This document shows positions 6,992 through 16,504 of a stretch of 21,723 nucleotides of DNA, piece after piece; position 1 is the first letter of the stretch; the number at the start of each line of letters is the position of its first letter. Made by a program: the position numbers and the translations under genes. Source of the DNA: Candidatus Marinamargulisbacteria bacterium SCGC AG-343-D04. GTDB taxonomy: Bacteria > Margulisbacteria > Marinamargulisbacteria > GCA-2716485 > GCA-002719695. The notes below the pieces were generated by a model. The model saw only the letters and a list, made by a program, of their open reading frames with translations. It did not search any database and was not told the DNA's origin. The DNA is taken from positions 1 through 21,723 of the forward strand of contig QFBQ01000024.1 of NCBI GenBank assembly GCA_003265885.1, given 5' to 3'.

Positions 6992-7740
6992 TGACACCTC
7001 AAAACTCCTCGTCATTTATCTCGTCCCTATTTAATAGGGCTATTCAAGAATCATGTTTTTCACATGCGTATATTTTTTACAATTTTGAAACTGTGAATCT
7101 TACTAACATTGCACACACTCTTATCGATCATTATGCGTCACATCATCAACATCACTATGGAGTAAGCCCTGAACAAAAGGCTCAATGCCCCGACATCATT
7201 ACCCTTGAATATGACAAGTCCATCAAAATTGAAACTATTAAACACCTACAAGACCGTATCGCCTATAGCCCTCACCAGCACCCGTACTGCTTTGTTCTTA
7301 TTGAACATTGCGACCTCTTAACTCCAGGAGCTGCCAATGCATTTCTAAAAACACTGGAAGAACCCAATCCTAACATTATTTTCTTGCTCTCATCACAACG
7401 TATTAATTCTGTTCTTTCTACTATAAAATCTCGATGTCAACTTATTTATACGCCTGGCTCAGAATCTCCTCAACCTGAGAATCAGGTCACCATGCCTTAT
7501 TCAGAATTTCAATCTCTGCCTTTACACCAACAACTGTCTTTTTGCCAAGAACTCGCCACTGACAAAGCATCAGCTAAAACACTATGCTTACAGTGGTTAT
7601 CAGATATTTTCACGCATTCTCCTTCTTCATTTTCACGACAGTCATTACTCTTAGATACTCTCAAGAAATTGGAATACAATGTTAATCTTCGTCTTCAATT
7701 AGAAGCTCTTTGCTTGCAATTACATCGCCAACCCTCATAA
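6991..7740 (+). CDS. holB: DNA polymerase III delta'-like clamp-loader subunit
   Basis: 249 aa, shorter than the roughly 330 aa E. coli protein. It shows the hallmarks of clamp-loader AAA+ subunits: CFSHAYIF near the N-terminus, VLIEHCDLLTPGAANAFLKTLEEPN (102-126) at the Walker B/helix region, and the SRC motif in TIKSRCQ (144-150), which supplies the arginine finger to a neighbouring ATP site. The P-loop is missing (FYNFETVNLTN where GxxGxGK would be) and the usual four zinc-binding Cys are absent, so it should not bind ATP. This is normal for delta' but more reduced than usual. It overlaps the SLH gene by one base (TAATG). Its place in an envelope operon is probably co-transcription only. 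Confidence 0.8.
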   Translation: MTPQNSSSFISSLFNRAIQESCFSHAYIFYNFETVNLTNIAHTLIDHYASHHQHHYGVSPEQKAQCPDIITLEYDKSIKIETIKHLQDRIAYSPHQHPYCFVLIEHCDLLTPGAANAFLKTLEEPNPNIIFLLSSQRINSVLSTIKSRCQLIYTPGSESPQPENQVTMPYSEFQSLPLHQQLSFCQELATDKASAKTLCLQWLSDIFTHSPSSFSRQSLLLDTLKKLEYNVNLRLQLEALCLQLHRQPS

Positions 7741-7782
7741 CTACTATTATAAACTCTTAGATTTTGTTCAAAAAAATGTTAG

Positions 7783-7847
7783 TATAATTTGTTGTAACAA
7801 TGCCTTTGTGGCTGTTTTTGTAAAATATTTTTTGGAGTTGAGTAATT
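7783..7847 (+). promoter_or_regulatory. -10 box and leader of rpsU
   Basis: A perfect TATAAT at 7783-7788 with no good -35 at 16-18 nt spacing. Directly after it lies a small palindrome TTGTT-GT-AACAA (7789-7800), which could be an operator or an RNA hairpin at the transcript start. GGAG sits about 11 nt before the ATG at 7848. This probably starts a new transcript for rpsU and the LPS genes, in addition to read-through from upstream. Confidence 0.5.
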
Positions 7848-8048
7848 ATGACGTTTCAAAAGCGAAAAGATGGAGAATCCTTTGAACAAATGTACAAAAA
7901 GTTCAAACGAAATTTCAAACGTTCTGGGACTTTGCAAGAAGTCAAAGAACACGAACATTTCACGCCTCCATCAGATGCAAAAAAAGAAAAAAGAAAAAGA
8001 GCACAGCGAGCTACTCGTAGCCAGCAAAGAGAAGATGAATTAAGCTAA
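7848..8048 (+). CDS. rpsU: 30S ribosomal protein bS21
   Basis: 66 aa, basic, typical size for bS21. The protein starts a few residues into the usual family pattern and carries RKDGESFEQMYKKFKRNFKRSG (residues 6-27), which matches the family helix for 16S rRNA contact near the anti-Shine-Dalgarno region. A Lys/Arg-rich tail (KKEKRKRAQRATRSQQR) follows. bS21 helps translation initiation by stabilising the platform of the small subunit. The gene has its own -10 box and is followed after 4 nt by the LPS permease gene, so ribosome supply and envelope genes appear linked in one transcript. Confidence 0.9.
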   Translation: MTFQKRKDGESFEQMYKKFKRNFKRSGTLQEVKEHEHFTPPSDAKKEKRKRAQRATRSQQREDELS

Positions 8049-8052
8049 TGAG

Positions 8053-9171
8053 TTGAAAGTGGCCATTAAGACACTTTTTAAATTCAACTTATCTATTCTT
8101 GATTCTTATCTAACGAAAGAGTTTCTATCCCCCTTCGCATTAGCTGTAGGGGGATTTGCTATTATTGGGATTGTAGATATTTTATTTTATCTCGTTGAAC
8201 TCGCTATCTTATCTGGCGTCTCTGTCTTCACGGTTACGAGACTGTTGGTCTATAAACTTCCCGGTATCATGGTCTTATTTTTTCCAATGTCCGCATTATT
8301 TGCGACCATGCTTCTTTTTGTTAGAATGGCAAAAGATAATGAACTGAGTGTTCTTCGAACCTCTGGGATCCATAGTTTTCGTATTATTGTTCCTATTTTA
8401 ATTTTAGGAATGGGGGTAAGTCTCATCTCCTTTACTGTGAATGAACAACTAGTTCCTATCGCTAATCAAGCTTCTGATAATTTAATTAAACGTGAATTAC
8501 GAAAAACACCGCCTCCTAGCATTGCTGAAAATACCGTTTTTAAAGACTCTAATCGTTTTTTTTATATAAAAAAAATAAAAAGCAATACTCTTGAAAAAAT
8601 TGTTATTATAGAACAAACGTTTTCATTTCCTCGTATTATTATTGCTCAAGAAGGGGGATGGAAAGATTTCAAATGGACACTTTATGATGGAACTATTCAA
8701 GAATTTGATAAAAAAGGTCATCTAAAGTTTGTAAATTCTTTCGACGAAATGCTGATTAACGTTAATCAAAATATTAGAGCCTATTATAAGCGTCAGAAAA
8801 AAGCAAAAGAAATGGATTCCCGCGAATTAAAAGATAAGATTTCTCGCCTAGCAAAAAGTGGCTTGGAAACGCAAGCTCTCGCGGTTGAATATCACCTCAA
8901 AAAAAGTATTCCGACTACTTGCCTCGTTTTTGTTCTCATAGGCATCGCTTACTGTTTAAGTTTTGTTAGAACTGGGAAAGATTGGTGGGGGGTTATTATC
9001 TCTATTTGTGTAGCAGTGTTAACCGTAGGTTTTTATTTTTTTCTTCTTGCTCTTTTTAGAGCTTTAGCAAAAGATAATCAAATCCCCGCACTTCTTGGGG
9101 CCTGGGGGCCTAATCTCATCTATCTGTCTATTTCAAGTACAATGATTTATTATCAATGCACATACAGATAG
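8053..9171 (+). CDS. LptF/LptG-family LPS-export permease (YjgP/YjgQ)
   Basis: 372 aa, normal length. The family topology is clear: an N-terminal amphipathic and membrane part (about 20-128) with three helices and the conserved DNELSVLRTSGIHSFRIIVP loop (95-114), a periplasmic beta-jellyroll (about 135-275), and three C-terminal helices (about 285-370). With LptB and LptC it would extract LPS from the inner membrane and pass it to the Lpt bridge. F and G subtypes cannot be separated safely. The start is TTG at 8053 with no clear Shine-Dalgarno, 4 nt after the rpsU stop, so translation is probably coupled. A GTG at 8059 is an alternative. The gene overlaps the TPR gene by 16 nt, and lptD lies further down the same operon. 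Confidence 0.88.
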   Translation: MKVAIKTLFKFNLSILDSYLTKEFLSPFALAVGGFAIIGIVDILFYLVELAILSGVSVFTVTRLLVYKLPGIMVLFFPMSALFATMLLFVRMAKDNELSVLRTSGIHSFRIIVPILILGMGVSLISFTVNEQLVPIANQASDNLIKRELRKTPPPSIAENTVFKDSNRFFYIKKIKSNTLEKIVIIEQTFSFPRIIIAQEGGWKDFKWTLYDGTIQEFDKKGHLKFVNSFDEMLINVNQNIRAYYKRQKKAKEMDSRELKDKISRLAKSGLETQALAVEYHLKKSIPTTCLVFVLIGIAYCLSFVRTGKDWWGVIISICVAVLTVGFYFFLLALFRALAKDNQIPALLGAWGPNLIYLSISSTMIYYQCTYR

Positions 9172-11534
9172 ATTCTTCTTCAGTATTAGCGTTTAACATT
9201 AGTCTTGTTAAACAACAGCAATATTTAGAAGCTTTAGATAGATATAAGTCCTTATTAAATGAAAACTCGGATCTATTAGCGACTATTCTTATTGATCTTT
9301 ACAAAGTACTTTCTACACAACACGACAATGTCCATATTCGTCTCATTATTGTTGAACTGTATATCAAATGCAATTTTTTTGATGATGCCTGTATAGAACT
9401 TGAAGATATGTATCAGATTGATCCTTCGTTTTCACAAACTTATTTTTTAATTGGAAAAATCTATAATAAAATTAAAAACACGTCGTTTACCTGCTCTTTT
9501 TTCCAAAACGCGTTTGATCAAGGCATTAGAGATTCTACGATTATTGATCTTTTACCCACTATTTATCTTGATAATCAAGATATCCAGTCTAGTATTAACT
9601 TTTTTGAATCTCTTATCAAAGAAGAAACATCTTACCCTCACTACAATAAAGCACTTGCGGAACTTTACCGTCAAATGAGTTGCTTTGAAAAAAGTTTATC
9701 TGTTTATAACAACTTAATTGAATCTCACCCTCAATACCTTAAAGACGCCTGTCTTTTATGCGAATCTATCTTAGAGGCACATCCTCGATTGGTTTTTGTA
9801 AGAGAGAAACTTGTTTTATTCTATATTAAAGATTGTGTGCCTCAAAAAGCACTTTTTCATGTCGATTCCTTAAAATCAATCAATATGTCTTCATTTGATT
9901 CGATTCATGCTCTTTTTCAATCTCTGTTAACTATTTTTTCTTCTGACTCAGACTGCATTTATTCCTATATTGATTTTTTAATTTCTCATGAATGCTTCAC
10001 AGAATCTCTCCCTGAATTCGAAAAATTACTTCCTCACGTTCATCTGCATCAATCGTTTATTTCAAGCCATATAGATCGTATTTTGGATGTTAATCCACAT
10101 CATGCAGGGATCATATTTTTTTCAATTAAACTGTATACTGGCTTACAACATTTTTCTAAAGCGTTTTCGATCATGCTGGAGTTGCTAGAAAGTCACGACT
10201 CTTCTGAACTCTATGATGATATAAAATCTCTTTGTTTATCTATTTGGGATAAGGTTGATTTGGAAAAAGACTCTTTATGTTATTGCATCGCTTTTATTTT
10301 ATATAAACAAGATAAATTAATGGATGCCTTAAATTACTGTAATCAAGCATCTACTGAAAACCTTAATCTTATTCAATTAAAAGGTTCTATTTTGTTAGCA
10401 CAGGAAAAATCCCAAGAAGCTCAATTGTATCTCACTAAACACCTTAAACAATTCCCCTATGAAAAAGATCTTCATCTTCTAGCTCAAAAAGTTCACTTAC
10501 ACCATGCTCAGATACAGCACTCTCAGACATCGTTTAATAAGCTTCATGATATTTTTTATTATCTCTTACGTCGTAAGATCCCTCACGCTATTGAACGTTC
10601 CCAACAAATAACCGCCGATAACTCTCTTTATCTATCCTCTCAATTACTGCTTACACGCTCTTTAATTGAAGATCACAACTATTTTCAAGCATTAGAACTC
10701 TTAAACCATCTTATTCCCTTCTTAAAAGAAAAAGATCCTTCTTTTCTTAGTTTTACTTTCTTTCTACAAAGTATTTGTTTTTATCATACATTTCAGTTTG
10801 ATAAGGCGTCAGATTCTTTATCGCATATACAGGGCATTGATGTTGCTCATTCCTTCTGTTCATCTTTTCAAGGGATTCTTCACTCCATCCCACTTTCTCT
10901 TAATAAAGGCAGCGCTATGACAGGGTTAATCCAGTTACACTCTGACTCTATTCAATTATGTGCCATACAAAACACAGAAGAAAAAACGATTCTTTCACAA
11001 GGCTCTATTGCTATGAGTTTTGGCTTGAATCACAATAATAAAGGGGCCGAATTTTGTATTAAAAAAAATCTTATCAGTGCCGAATCTGAATTCAATATTG
11101 CAATTCAATTAGATCCAAGCTTATCTATTTCTTATGCTAATCTAGGTTTATTAAGAGCTCTCCATTCAGACTTTGATCAGGCTGAACAGCTGTTAGACCA
11201 GGGGCTATCTCTCTCTGACTCTCCAGATATTTACTCCTGTAATAAAGGGTTAATGTATTATCTTAAAGGAGACTTTAAAAATGCCTGCGGGGCCTTTCAA
11301 CATGCCATTAAGTGCAACCCTCATAATTTACATGCTCAATTCAACCTTGCCATTTTATATTTCATACAAAATAACGTGTTATTATGCTTTCAATATCTTC
11401 AAAAACTACGCCCTTATGGCTTCTTTTTTATTCCTATCCAACAACTGTTTCACTATTTAGAAAAAGATACTTTTTCTTTAGAATACTGGATAAATATTAA
11501 GGAACACTATGAATTTGAGACTTTTATTAAGTAG
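9156..11534 (+). CDS. Large tetratricopeptide-repeat (TPR) protein
   Basis: 792 aa, almost entirely helical, with no signal peptide or membrane helix, so probably cytoplasmic. TPR-like pairs can be seen near the N-terminus (about 10-190, for example CFEKSLSVYNNLIESHPQY). They are clearest in the last quarter (about 640-755), with SAESEFNIAIQLDPSLSISYANLGLL, DFDQAEQLLDQGLSLS and DFKNACGAFQHAIKCNPHNLHAQFNLAILY. The middle is degenerate repeat-like sequence. TPR arrays bind protein partners. Its position between the lptF/G permease (16-nt overlap) and lptD (26-nt overlap) suggests a scaffold for LPS assembly, comparable in idea but not in sequence to LapB. That role is inference from context only. 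Confidence 0.75.
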   Translation: MHIQIDSSSVLAFNISLVKQQQYLEALDRYKSLLNENSDLLATILIDLYKVLSTQHDNVHIRLIIVELYIKCNFFDDACIELEDMYQIDPSFSQTYFLIGKIYNKIKNTSFTCSFFQNAFDQGIRDSTIIDLLPTIYLDNQDIQSSINFFESLIKEETSYPHYNKALAELYRQMSCFEKSLSVYNNLIESHPQYLKDACLLCESILEAHPRLVFVREKLVLFYIKDCVPQKALFHVDSLKSINMSSFDSIHALFQSLLTIFSSDSDCIYSYIDFLISHECFTESLPEFEKLLPHVHLHQSFISSHIDRILDVNPHHAGIIFFSIKLYTGLQHFSKAFSIMLELLESHDSSELYDDIKSLCLSIWDKVDLEKDSLCYCIAFILYKQDKLMDALNYCNQASTENLNLIQLKGSILLAQEKSQEAQLYLTKHLKQFPYEKDLHLLAQKVHLHHAQIQHSQTSFNKLHDIFYYLLRRKIPHAIERSQQITADNSLYLSSQLLLTRSLIEDHNYFQALELLNHLIPFLKEKDPSFLSFTFFLQSICFYHTFQFDKASDSLSHIQGIDVAHSFCSSFQGILHSIPLSLNKGSAMTGLIQLHSDSIQLCAIQNTEEKTILSQGSIAMSFGLNHNNKGAEFCIKKNLISAESEFNIAIQLDPSLSISYANLGLLRALHSDFDQAEQLLDQGLSLSDSPDIYSCNKGLMYYLKGDFKNACGAFQHAIKCNPHNLHAQFNLAILYFIQNNVLLCFQYLQKLRPYGFFFIPIQQLFHYLEKDTFSLEYWINIKEHYEFETFIK

Positions 11535-14013
11535 TGCGCTCTTTCTCTTAACCCTATCTACATACAGTATTTCATCTGTTATGCGCTTAAATTGTGATAC
11601 TCTTTATTATGACGAATATATCAATAAAGTTTATGCCAAAGGCAATGTAAATCTAGAGTTAAATGAAGCCACTATTTCGGCCTCTCAACTGACCTTTTAT
11701 GTAGATGACAATATTGTCATAAGTACAGGTAACGTTACGATAAAACGAGGTAAAGAATACTTTAATTCATCGTCTCTATTATTAGATCTAACAGATAATG
11801 CATTGTCTTTAACAGATATTCATATTTCTGTTACGCCTCCCAAAACAAATGGAAAAGTATATATCAACATTAAAGAATTGATCGATAAACCTCATGTTAA
11901 AATTGGGAAACACTCTGTCATCACAACCTGTGACCACCCCAACCCCCATCATTCTCTTCATTCATGGAGACTTCATTATTACCCCGATACCAGCCTTCAC
12001 TTATTTCTTTCTTATTTCAAAAATGATTTGTCGTTTTTTCCATTTACTATTATTCCTTTTTCTATCCCTTTGCTAGAAGTTCTCCCTGTTCCCTACTACT
12101 ACTATAAGTTGGGCAAACAAAAAATGGTACTAAATTTCCCCACCATTGGGAAAAAAAGTAATAATCCTGACTGGGGTTGGTTTGTTCAAAACTCCTTTGA
12201 TTATCGCTATAAAAACAACAAAACATCCACTCTTTATGTGGATTGGTATGAAGCCAATCAAAATCGTCGTGGAGAATGGGGGTATGGAGCTCATCATTTT
12301 TATGGAAACGATAATATTTATGGCGATATTTATGCCTATAACTATGACTTTATATTAAATGATGTGAAACAAAACAATACGGTATACAGTATCAATCAAA
12401 CCGTTACTATAAAAGACTACGAATTTTTTGGGTCTTATAAACGAAAAGATGTTGATGAACGAATCAATTCTAGTGGCTCCGATGAACGTATCGATAAATC
12501 ATTCCGTTTATCTCATCTCATTCCCGATACCCCTCTTACCTTTGAAGTCAAAGAAAACCAACAATTAAAATATCAGAATAAAACACTTAGCTCATCATTA
12601 AACAAATCATTTCTTCATCAAAACTTTATATTTGATATTAAACGAAAAGAATTTTTTTCAACACATCGAGACAATGTCGAATCCTCTCTCGTTCATAATA
12701 AGGAGTTCAAGCATGGATTTCATCTCAAACAAACCGTTAACTTTAATCAATATGACACAATTAATGACCAAACCCCTCTAGAACAAACCTTAAAATATGC
12801 GTCTTCTATAACGAAACTATTGCCCTACGATATCAATATGAATATTAATATCAGCTATCTCCACGATCTAGATAACGAACGTGTTACCGCAGACTCTTTG
12901 TCCGCGATTAACAATTACTTGTACAAACTTCCTGAAATAGAGTTTAAAAAAACAAATGCTACATTTTTAACACTAAACAGCTCATCCGTAGTAAGAGTAG
13001 GTAGCTATAGAGAGGTTCGATATAATGCTACAAATAAAACCCACTCCTACCCTATTCAAGAGCATAAATTTGAACCTAATATCTATTATCTTTCTCAACA
13101 TTTCTCTAAAACGGTAAAAGAACTTCCTTTTTTATCTACCTATACATTTTCTACTCGCTATGAACAGTATCTGTTTAAAAATAAAAATTTATCTCCGTTT
13201 GAAGGAGACGCTCAATATAGTTTCGGTCTTAATTCTTCTTTAGAGTCTACCTATTTTAAGTTTATAAAACTTAAATCGTCCTACACAAGTAACTATGCTC
13301 CAAAAGAAAATAATTCTCCCTTTTATGCCTATAAAAAATCATTCAGAGAGTCCAATGCACTATCTGAAACCCTAACTTTTTTCTATAAAAAAAACAAATC
13401 GCCCACATTCAATCACAGTATTGATTTTTCATGGTCACATTCAACGGGTTATAATTGGTTACGTGACTCTCAGCCTTATAATGACTATAAATCTAATCTT
13501 GTATTAAAAGTCGACCAACATAAACTGTCTGTAGCTATGGGGCAAAAATTAAACTTTAGCCGAGCATCACGAAAAAGCAAATATGACCCTCTAAACGTTA
13601 GTTTATCTCTTAATACCCGCAAAAAAGTGATGTTAAATTATGCTATTTCCTATAATTTAAACGACATTGTTTATGAAGATAAATGGAATGTTCTTAGCTC
13701 TTCTGCCACCTTTAAAATCCCTATTGGAAAAGACCCTCTTTTTGCATGGCACATTAATGCCTATTATCGATACAAACCCACTCTTATAGGGGAAGAATTT
13801 CAGTGGGACAGTTATGAATTAAGCTCTATTTCTATCACTAAAAAAGAACACAAACGTGAATTTGAACTGGGCTATAAAAAATTAAATAACGAGTTCTTTT
13901 TCAAATATATCTTTACACTTTTTCCCGATGATCCTATAGTCTTAAGACGCAAAAATGACATTGTGTCTTTTGAAGGTCGTTTAAGCAAACAATCTGAGGA
14001 ACGCTTTAAATGA
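11509..14013 (+). CDS. lptD: LPS-assembly outer-membrane protein LptD
   Basis: 834 aa, within the LptD range. Residues 1-22 are a signal peptide. An OstA/LptA-like beta-jellyroll follows (about 25-125: AKGNVNLELNEATISASQLTFYVDDN and GNVTIKRG). The junction motif TTCDHPNPHHSLHSWRL (about 138-156) matches the conserved LptD TxCD..PH segment that begins the barrel. The rest (about 160-834) is a beta-barrel rich in Tyr, Asn, Ser and aromatic residues with alternating strands. LptD with LptE inserts LPS into the outer leaflet. Only a few Cys are present, so the disulfide pattern of E. coli LptD is not conserved. AAGGA before the ATG supports the start. It overlaps the lipoprotein gene by 4 nt. Confidence 0.9.
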   Translation: MNLRLLLSSALFLLTLSTYSISSVMRLNCDTLYYDEYINKVYAKGNVNLELNEATISASQLTFYVDDNIVISTGNVTIKRGKEYFNSSSLLLDLTDNALSLTDIHISVTPPKTNGKVYINIKELIDKPHVKIGKHSVITTCDHPNPHHSLHSWRLHYYPDTSLHLFLSYFKNDLSFFPFTIIPFSIPLLEVLPVPYYYYKLGKQKMVLNFPTIGKKSNNPDWGWFVQNSFDYRYKNNKTSTLYVDWYEANQNRRGEWGYGAHHFYGNDNIYGDIYAYNYDFILNDVKQNNTVYSINQTVTIKDYEFFGSYKRKDVDERINSSGSDERIDKSFRLSHLIPDTPLTFEVKENQQLKYQNKTLSSSLNKSFLHQNFIFDIKRKEFFSTHRDNVESSLVHNKEFKHGFHLKQTVNFNQYDTINDQTPLEQTLKYASSITKLLPYDINMNINISYLHDLDNERVTADSLSAINNYLYKLPEIEFKKTNATFLTLNSSSVVRVGSYREVRYNATNKTHSYPIQEHKFEPNIYYLSQHFSKTVKELPFLSTYTFSTRYEQYLFKNKNLSPFEGDAQYSFGLNSSLESTYFKFIKLKSSYTSNYAPKENNSPFYAYKKSFRESNALSETLTFFYKKNKSPTFNHSIDFSWSHSTGYNWLRDSQPYNDYKSNLVLKVDQHKLSVAMGQKLNFSRASRKSKYDPLNVSLSLNTRKKVMLNYAISYNLNDIVYEDKWNVLSSSATFKIPIGKDPLFAWHINAYYRYKPTLIGEEFQWDSYELSSISITKKEHKREFELGYKKLNNEFFFKYIFTLFPDDPIVLRRKNDIVSFEGRLSKQSEERFK

Positions 14014-14711
14014 TAAAACGAATTTTCTTTATGTTGTTATTACTAAGTATTGGTGTCGGATGCGCCCGTACGGTTAGTCCTCCTGAAGATGTCCTATTTT
14101 TGGAAATGAAATTTAGCACTAGAGAAAACATTAATTTACAAGACAATATTTATATTATTGCCTTTTCTGAATCTAGATCCGTTGACATCCAGCCTCAAAC
14201 TGTTGATCGAGAAGAATACTATATTTTTCCTTCAAAACATTTTTCTGACACAGAGTTATCTAATTTCATCCCTCCTCGAGACATCAATTACTATTATTCT
14301 GACATTTTTGATTCATGGAAAAGCTTTATTTATATTTCTGAAGGCGAAACATCCTTTATTTCTTCAGACGAATCCTCGTTTAACTCCACCACTACAGACA
14401 ACTTTCAAATTGAACCGAAACCTATTTTTGAAGTTTCTCAGTCTCTTTCATCCTCTACCTTAACCTTAACCTTAGATATCGAACAACTCCAATTTTCAAA
14501 AAATGAAACTTTATATTTTAAAATATTTTCTGTAGAAAAATTAGACAGTTCTTCTATAGAAGGAAATTCTTCAGGGAAAATTTTTGATACCTCTAATGGA
14601 ACTAACTCTATTTCTTTATCTTTATTTAACGATCAATCTCAAAACCTCATTGAATCACTCGATTTACCTGGATCTCTGGACCTAAAAAAATGGGAATTCA
14701 GATTATATTAA
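14010..14711 (+). CDS. Small lipoprotein of unknown family, next to lptD
   Basis: 233 aa. It has a lipoprotein signal peptide: basic MIKR, a hydrophobic core, and a lipobox ending SIGVGC with Cys18 as the lipidated residue. The mature part is rich in Ser, Phe, Asp and Glu (for example SSSTLTLTLDIEQLQFSKNETLYFKI) with a predicted beta content. No family is recognised. It starts in the lptD stop (ATGA) and overlaps lnt by 22 nt. Because it sits directly after lptD and before the enzyme that acylates lipoproteins, it is a candidate LptE-like partner; this is inference from position and lipidation, not from sequence similarity. Confidence 0.7.
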   Translation: MIKRIFFMLLLLSIGVGCARTVSPPEDVLFLEMKFSTRENINLQDNIYIIAFSESRSVDIQPQTVDREEYYIFPSKHFSDTELSNFIPPRDINYYYSDIFDSWKSFIYISEGETSFISSDESSFNSTTTDNFQIEPKPIFEVSQSLSSSTLTLTLDIEQLQFSKNETLYFKIFSVEKLDSSSIEGNSSGKIFDTSNGTNSISLSLFNDQSQNLIESLDLPGSLDLKKWEFRLY

Positions 14712-16177
14712 CCTGTTTATCAGCCTGTTTACTGGCGCTAAGCTTTCCGCCTGTTCATATGTATTGGATAGGGTGTGTTGCTCTTGTTCCCTATTTTTAC
14801 TGTTGCCATTATCTATGGAACACATCTTCTCTTAAACATATTATTATTCAACACAGTATTTTTGGACTCATTTTTATGGGTTTTACAAACTTCTTTGTCT
14901 TTCAACTCATTGAATTTTCATCGTTTATCGAAATTTTTATATTGTTTATTGTCTACACTCTTTTTGAAACACTGTTCATTATTGGATTTGGTCTTTCTGT
15001 TCGATATTTATCTACATCAAGCTGGATGATTCCCTGTTTTTGGCTTGTCTTTGAATACCTGAGATCTATAGGTCCTTTTGGAACTCCAAATGGTGTTATT
15101 GGATATAGTCAGGCCTTTAACCCCCTCTTATCACCATATGCGAGCCTTGGAGGGGTGTTTTTAGTGTCTTTTGTTCTGTGTTGCATCACAATGTCTATTG
15201 TTTGTCTTATCCATGTTTATCTCTCGACTAAAAAGGTATCGTCTTATCTATCCATCGTGATGTTTATGGGACTTCTCTTTAGTATTCCTTTACTCATTCC
15301 TATTCAAACTGTTCCATCAGACGATTCACTTTCAGTTTCTGTTATTCAAACACAGCATTCCATTGCCTATAAATCTCAGGCAAAAAACAGACCCACTGTT
15401 CGGCAAGATTTGCTTCGACTATCCAAGCAGGCTATTCAAGACCAATCTCCCCAACTTATTGTTTGGCCAGAAACCATCACATCTAGTTTTAATCTAAGAA
15501 AATCAGCCTTTATGAACGAACTTCGAATACTTTCACAGGAACAAAAAGCTGCGTTTATTTTTGGAACCCCTCGATATGACTCTAGACGGAAAATTTATAA
15601 TAGTGCGGCATTTCTTCATGAGTCGTCACTCTCTTTTTATGACAAAATCTCTCTGATGCCATTTGGAGAATACTGGCCCTATAAATCTTGGTTTAAGCGT
15701 TTTGGATTAGACAATATCATTCCTGGAACTGAATTTACCCCGGGTAAAAAGTTGTCTTACTTTACACTAAATCAGCACAAAATGGGTGTTGCCATTTGTT
15801 TGGAAACGACACAATCTGCTCATTTTAGGCAATGTCGATTGGATGGCTGTGATCTACTCATTTCACTTGTCAATGATGCCTGGTTCAAGAAAACATCCAT
15901 TCGTGATAGGCAGTTACAAATGCTGGTATTTCGAGCGTTAGAAACAGGGTTACCTATTATCCAATCCGCTAATTTTGGAATTTCCGGTATCATTGGATCT
16001 AATGGTCAGATGTTAGCAAAAGATTCGTCGTTTCAAGAAGCTATTGTGTCGCAAACACTAGTTTTAGATAAAACCATTCCCCCTTATTTAGCCATTGGAG
16101 ATCTTGTGGTATATCTGTCTATAGCGATATTGTTTTTATGTGGACTGAGGAAAGGAAAAGAATACCTAATACCTTAA
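14690..16177 (+). CDS. lnt: Apolipoprotein N-acyltransferase
   Basis: 495 aa, typical length. The N-terminal half has about six membrane helices (residues 1-205), and the C-terminal carbon-nitrogen hydrolase domain covers about 215-465. The catalytic triad is visible as Glu261 (VWPETITSS), Lys319 (SFYDKISLMPFGEYWP) and Cys370 (GVAICLE). The typical LVNDAWF and RALETGLPIIQSANFGISGI segments follow. The enzyme adds the third acyl chain to the N-terminal Cys of lipoproteins in the inner membrane. The start lies 22 nt inside the preceding lipoprotein gene. This is the last gene of the plus-strand LPS/envelope operon. Confidence 0.92.
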   Translation: MGIQIILTCLSACLLALSFPPVHMYWIGCVALVPYFYCCHYLWNTSSLKHIIIQHSIFGLIFMGFTNFFVFQLIEFSSFIEIFILFIVYTLFETLFIIGFGLSVRYLSTSSWMIPCFWLVFEYLRSIGPFGTPNGVIGYSQAFNPLLSPYASLGGVFLVSFVLCCITMSIVCLIHVYLSTKKVSSYLSIVMFMGLLFSIPLLIPIQTVPSDDSLSVSVIQTQHSIAYKSQAKNRPTVRQDLLRLSKQAIQDQSPQLIVWPETITSSFNLRKSAFMNELRILSQEQKAAFIFGTPRYDSRRKIYNSAAFLHESSLSFYDKISLMPFGEYWPYKSWFKRFGLDNIIPGTEFTPGKKLSYFTLNQHKMGVAICLETTQSAHFRQCRLDGCDLLISLVNDAWFKKTSIRDRQLQMLVFRALETGLPIIQSANFGISGIIGSNGQMLAKDSSFQEAIVSQTLVLDKTIPPYLAIGDLVVYLSIAILFLCGLRKGKEYLIP

Positions 16178-16504
16178 ACTGATCTGAATTATCTAGTCTA
16201 TCCAGTTCACTCAATATTATCTTTTCTTTTTCCGCATATTCCTCACTTAATAAATATCTCCTTTTTCTCAAACTTCAAACATCCTCATTAAGGTCAGTTT
16301 AAACGTCTCTTTTTCAAATAATGTGATTCCATCCATTCGTAATGGACTGCTTCCATCTTTGTTCTAGAAAACCATTTCGATGTTTCCTCAGCTTTAGATG
16401 GGGCATCACTCTCTCTTAATCATTATTACCCTTTTTTTGTTTATCTGTTTCTTTTTATGGGAATTATATTTACAAGATAAGAAATAATATTAGGGAGACT
16501 AGAT
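16178..16504. other. 327-nt spacer without an intact gene
   Basis: No RNA gene or terminator is recognised. The plus strand is strongly pyrimidine-rich up to about 16440. On the minus strand two short open stretches read like protein: 16294-16419 (42 codons, including SKWFSRTKMEAVHYEWMESHY, without a start codon before the internal Met) and one from 16274 leftwards into lnt (LLSEEYAEKEKIILSELDRLD). They could be remains of a lost minus-strand gene, but purine-rich DNA often gives such readings. The last 60 nt carry an AT-rich leader and AGGGAG for the next gene. Confidence 0.4.

Noticed and set aside
16335..16347. Small palindrome CCATT-CGT-AATGG considered as an operator or terminator.
   Set aside because: Five-base stem without T run and far from any start; expected by chance.
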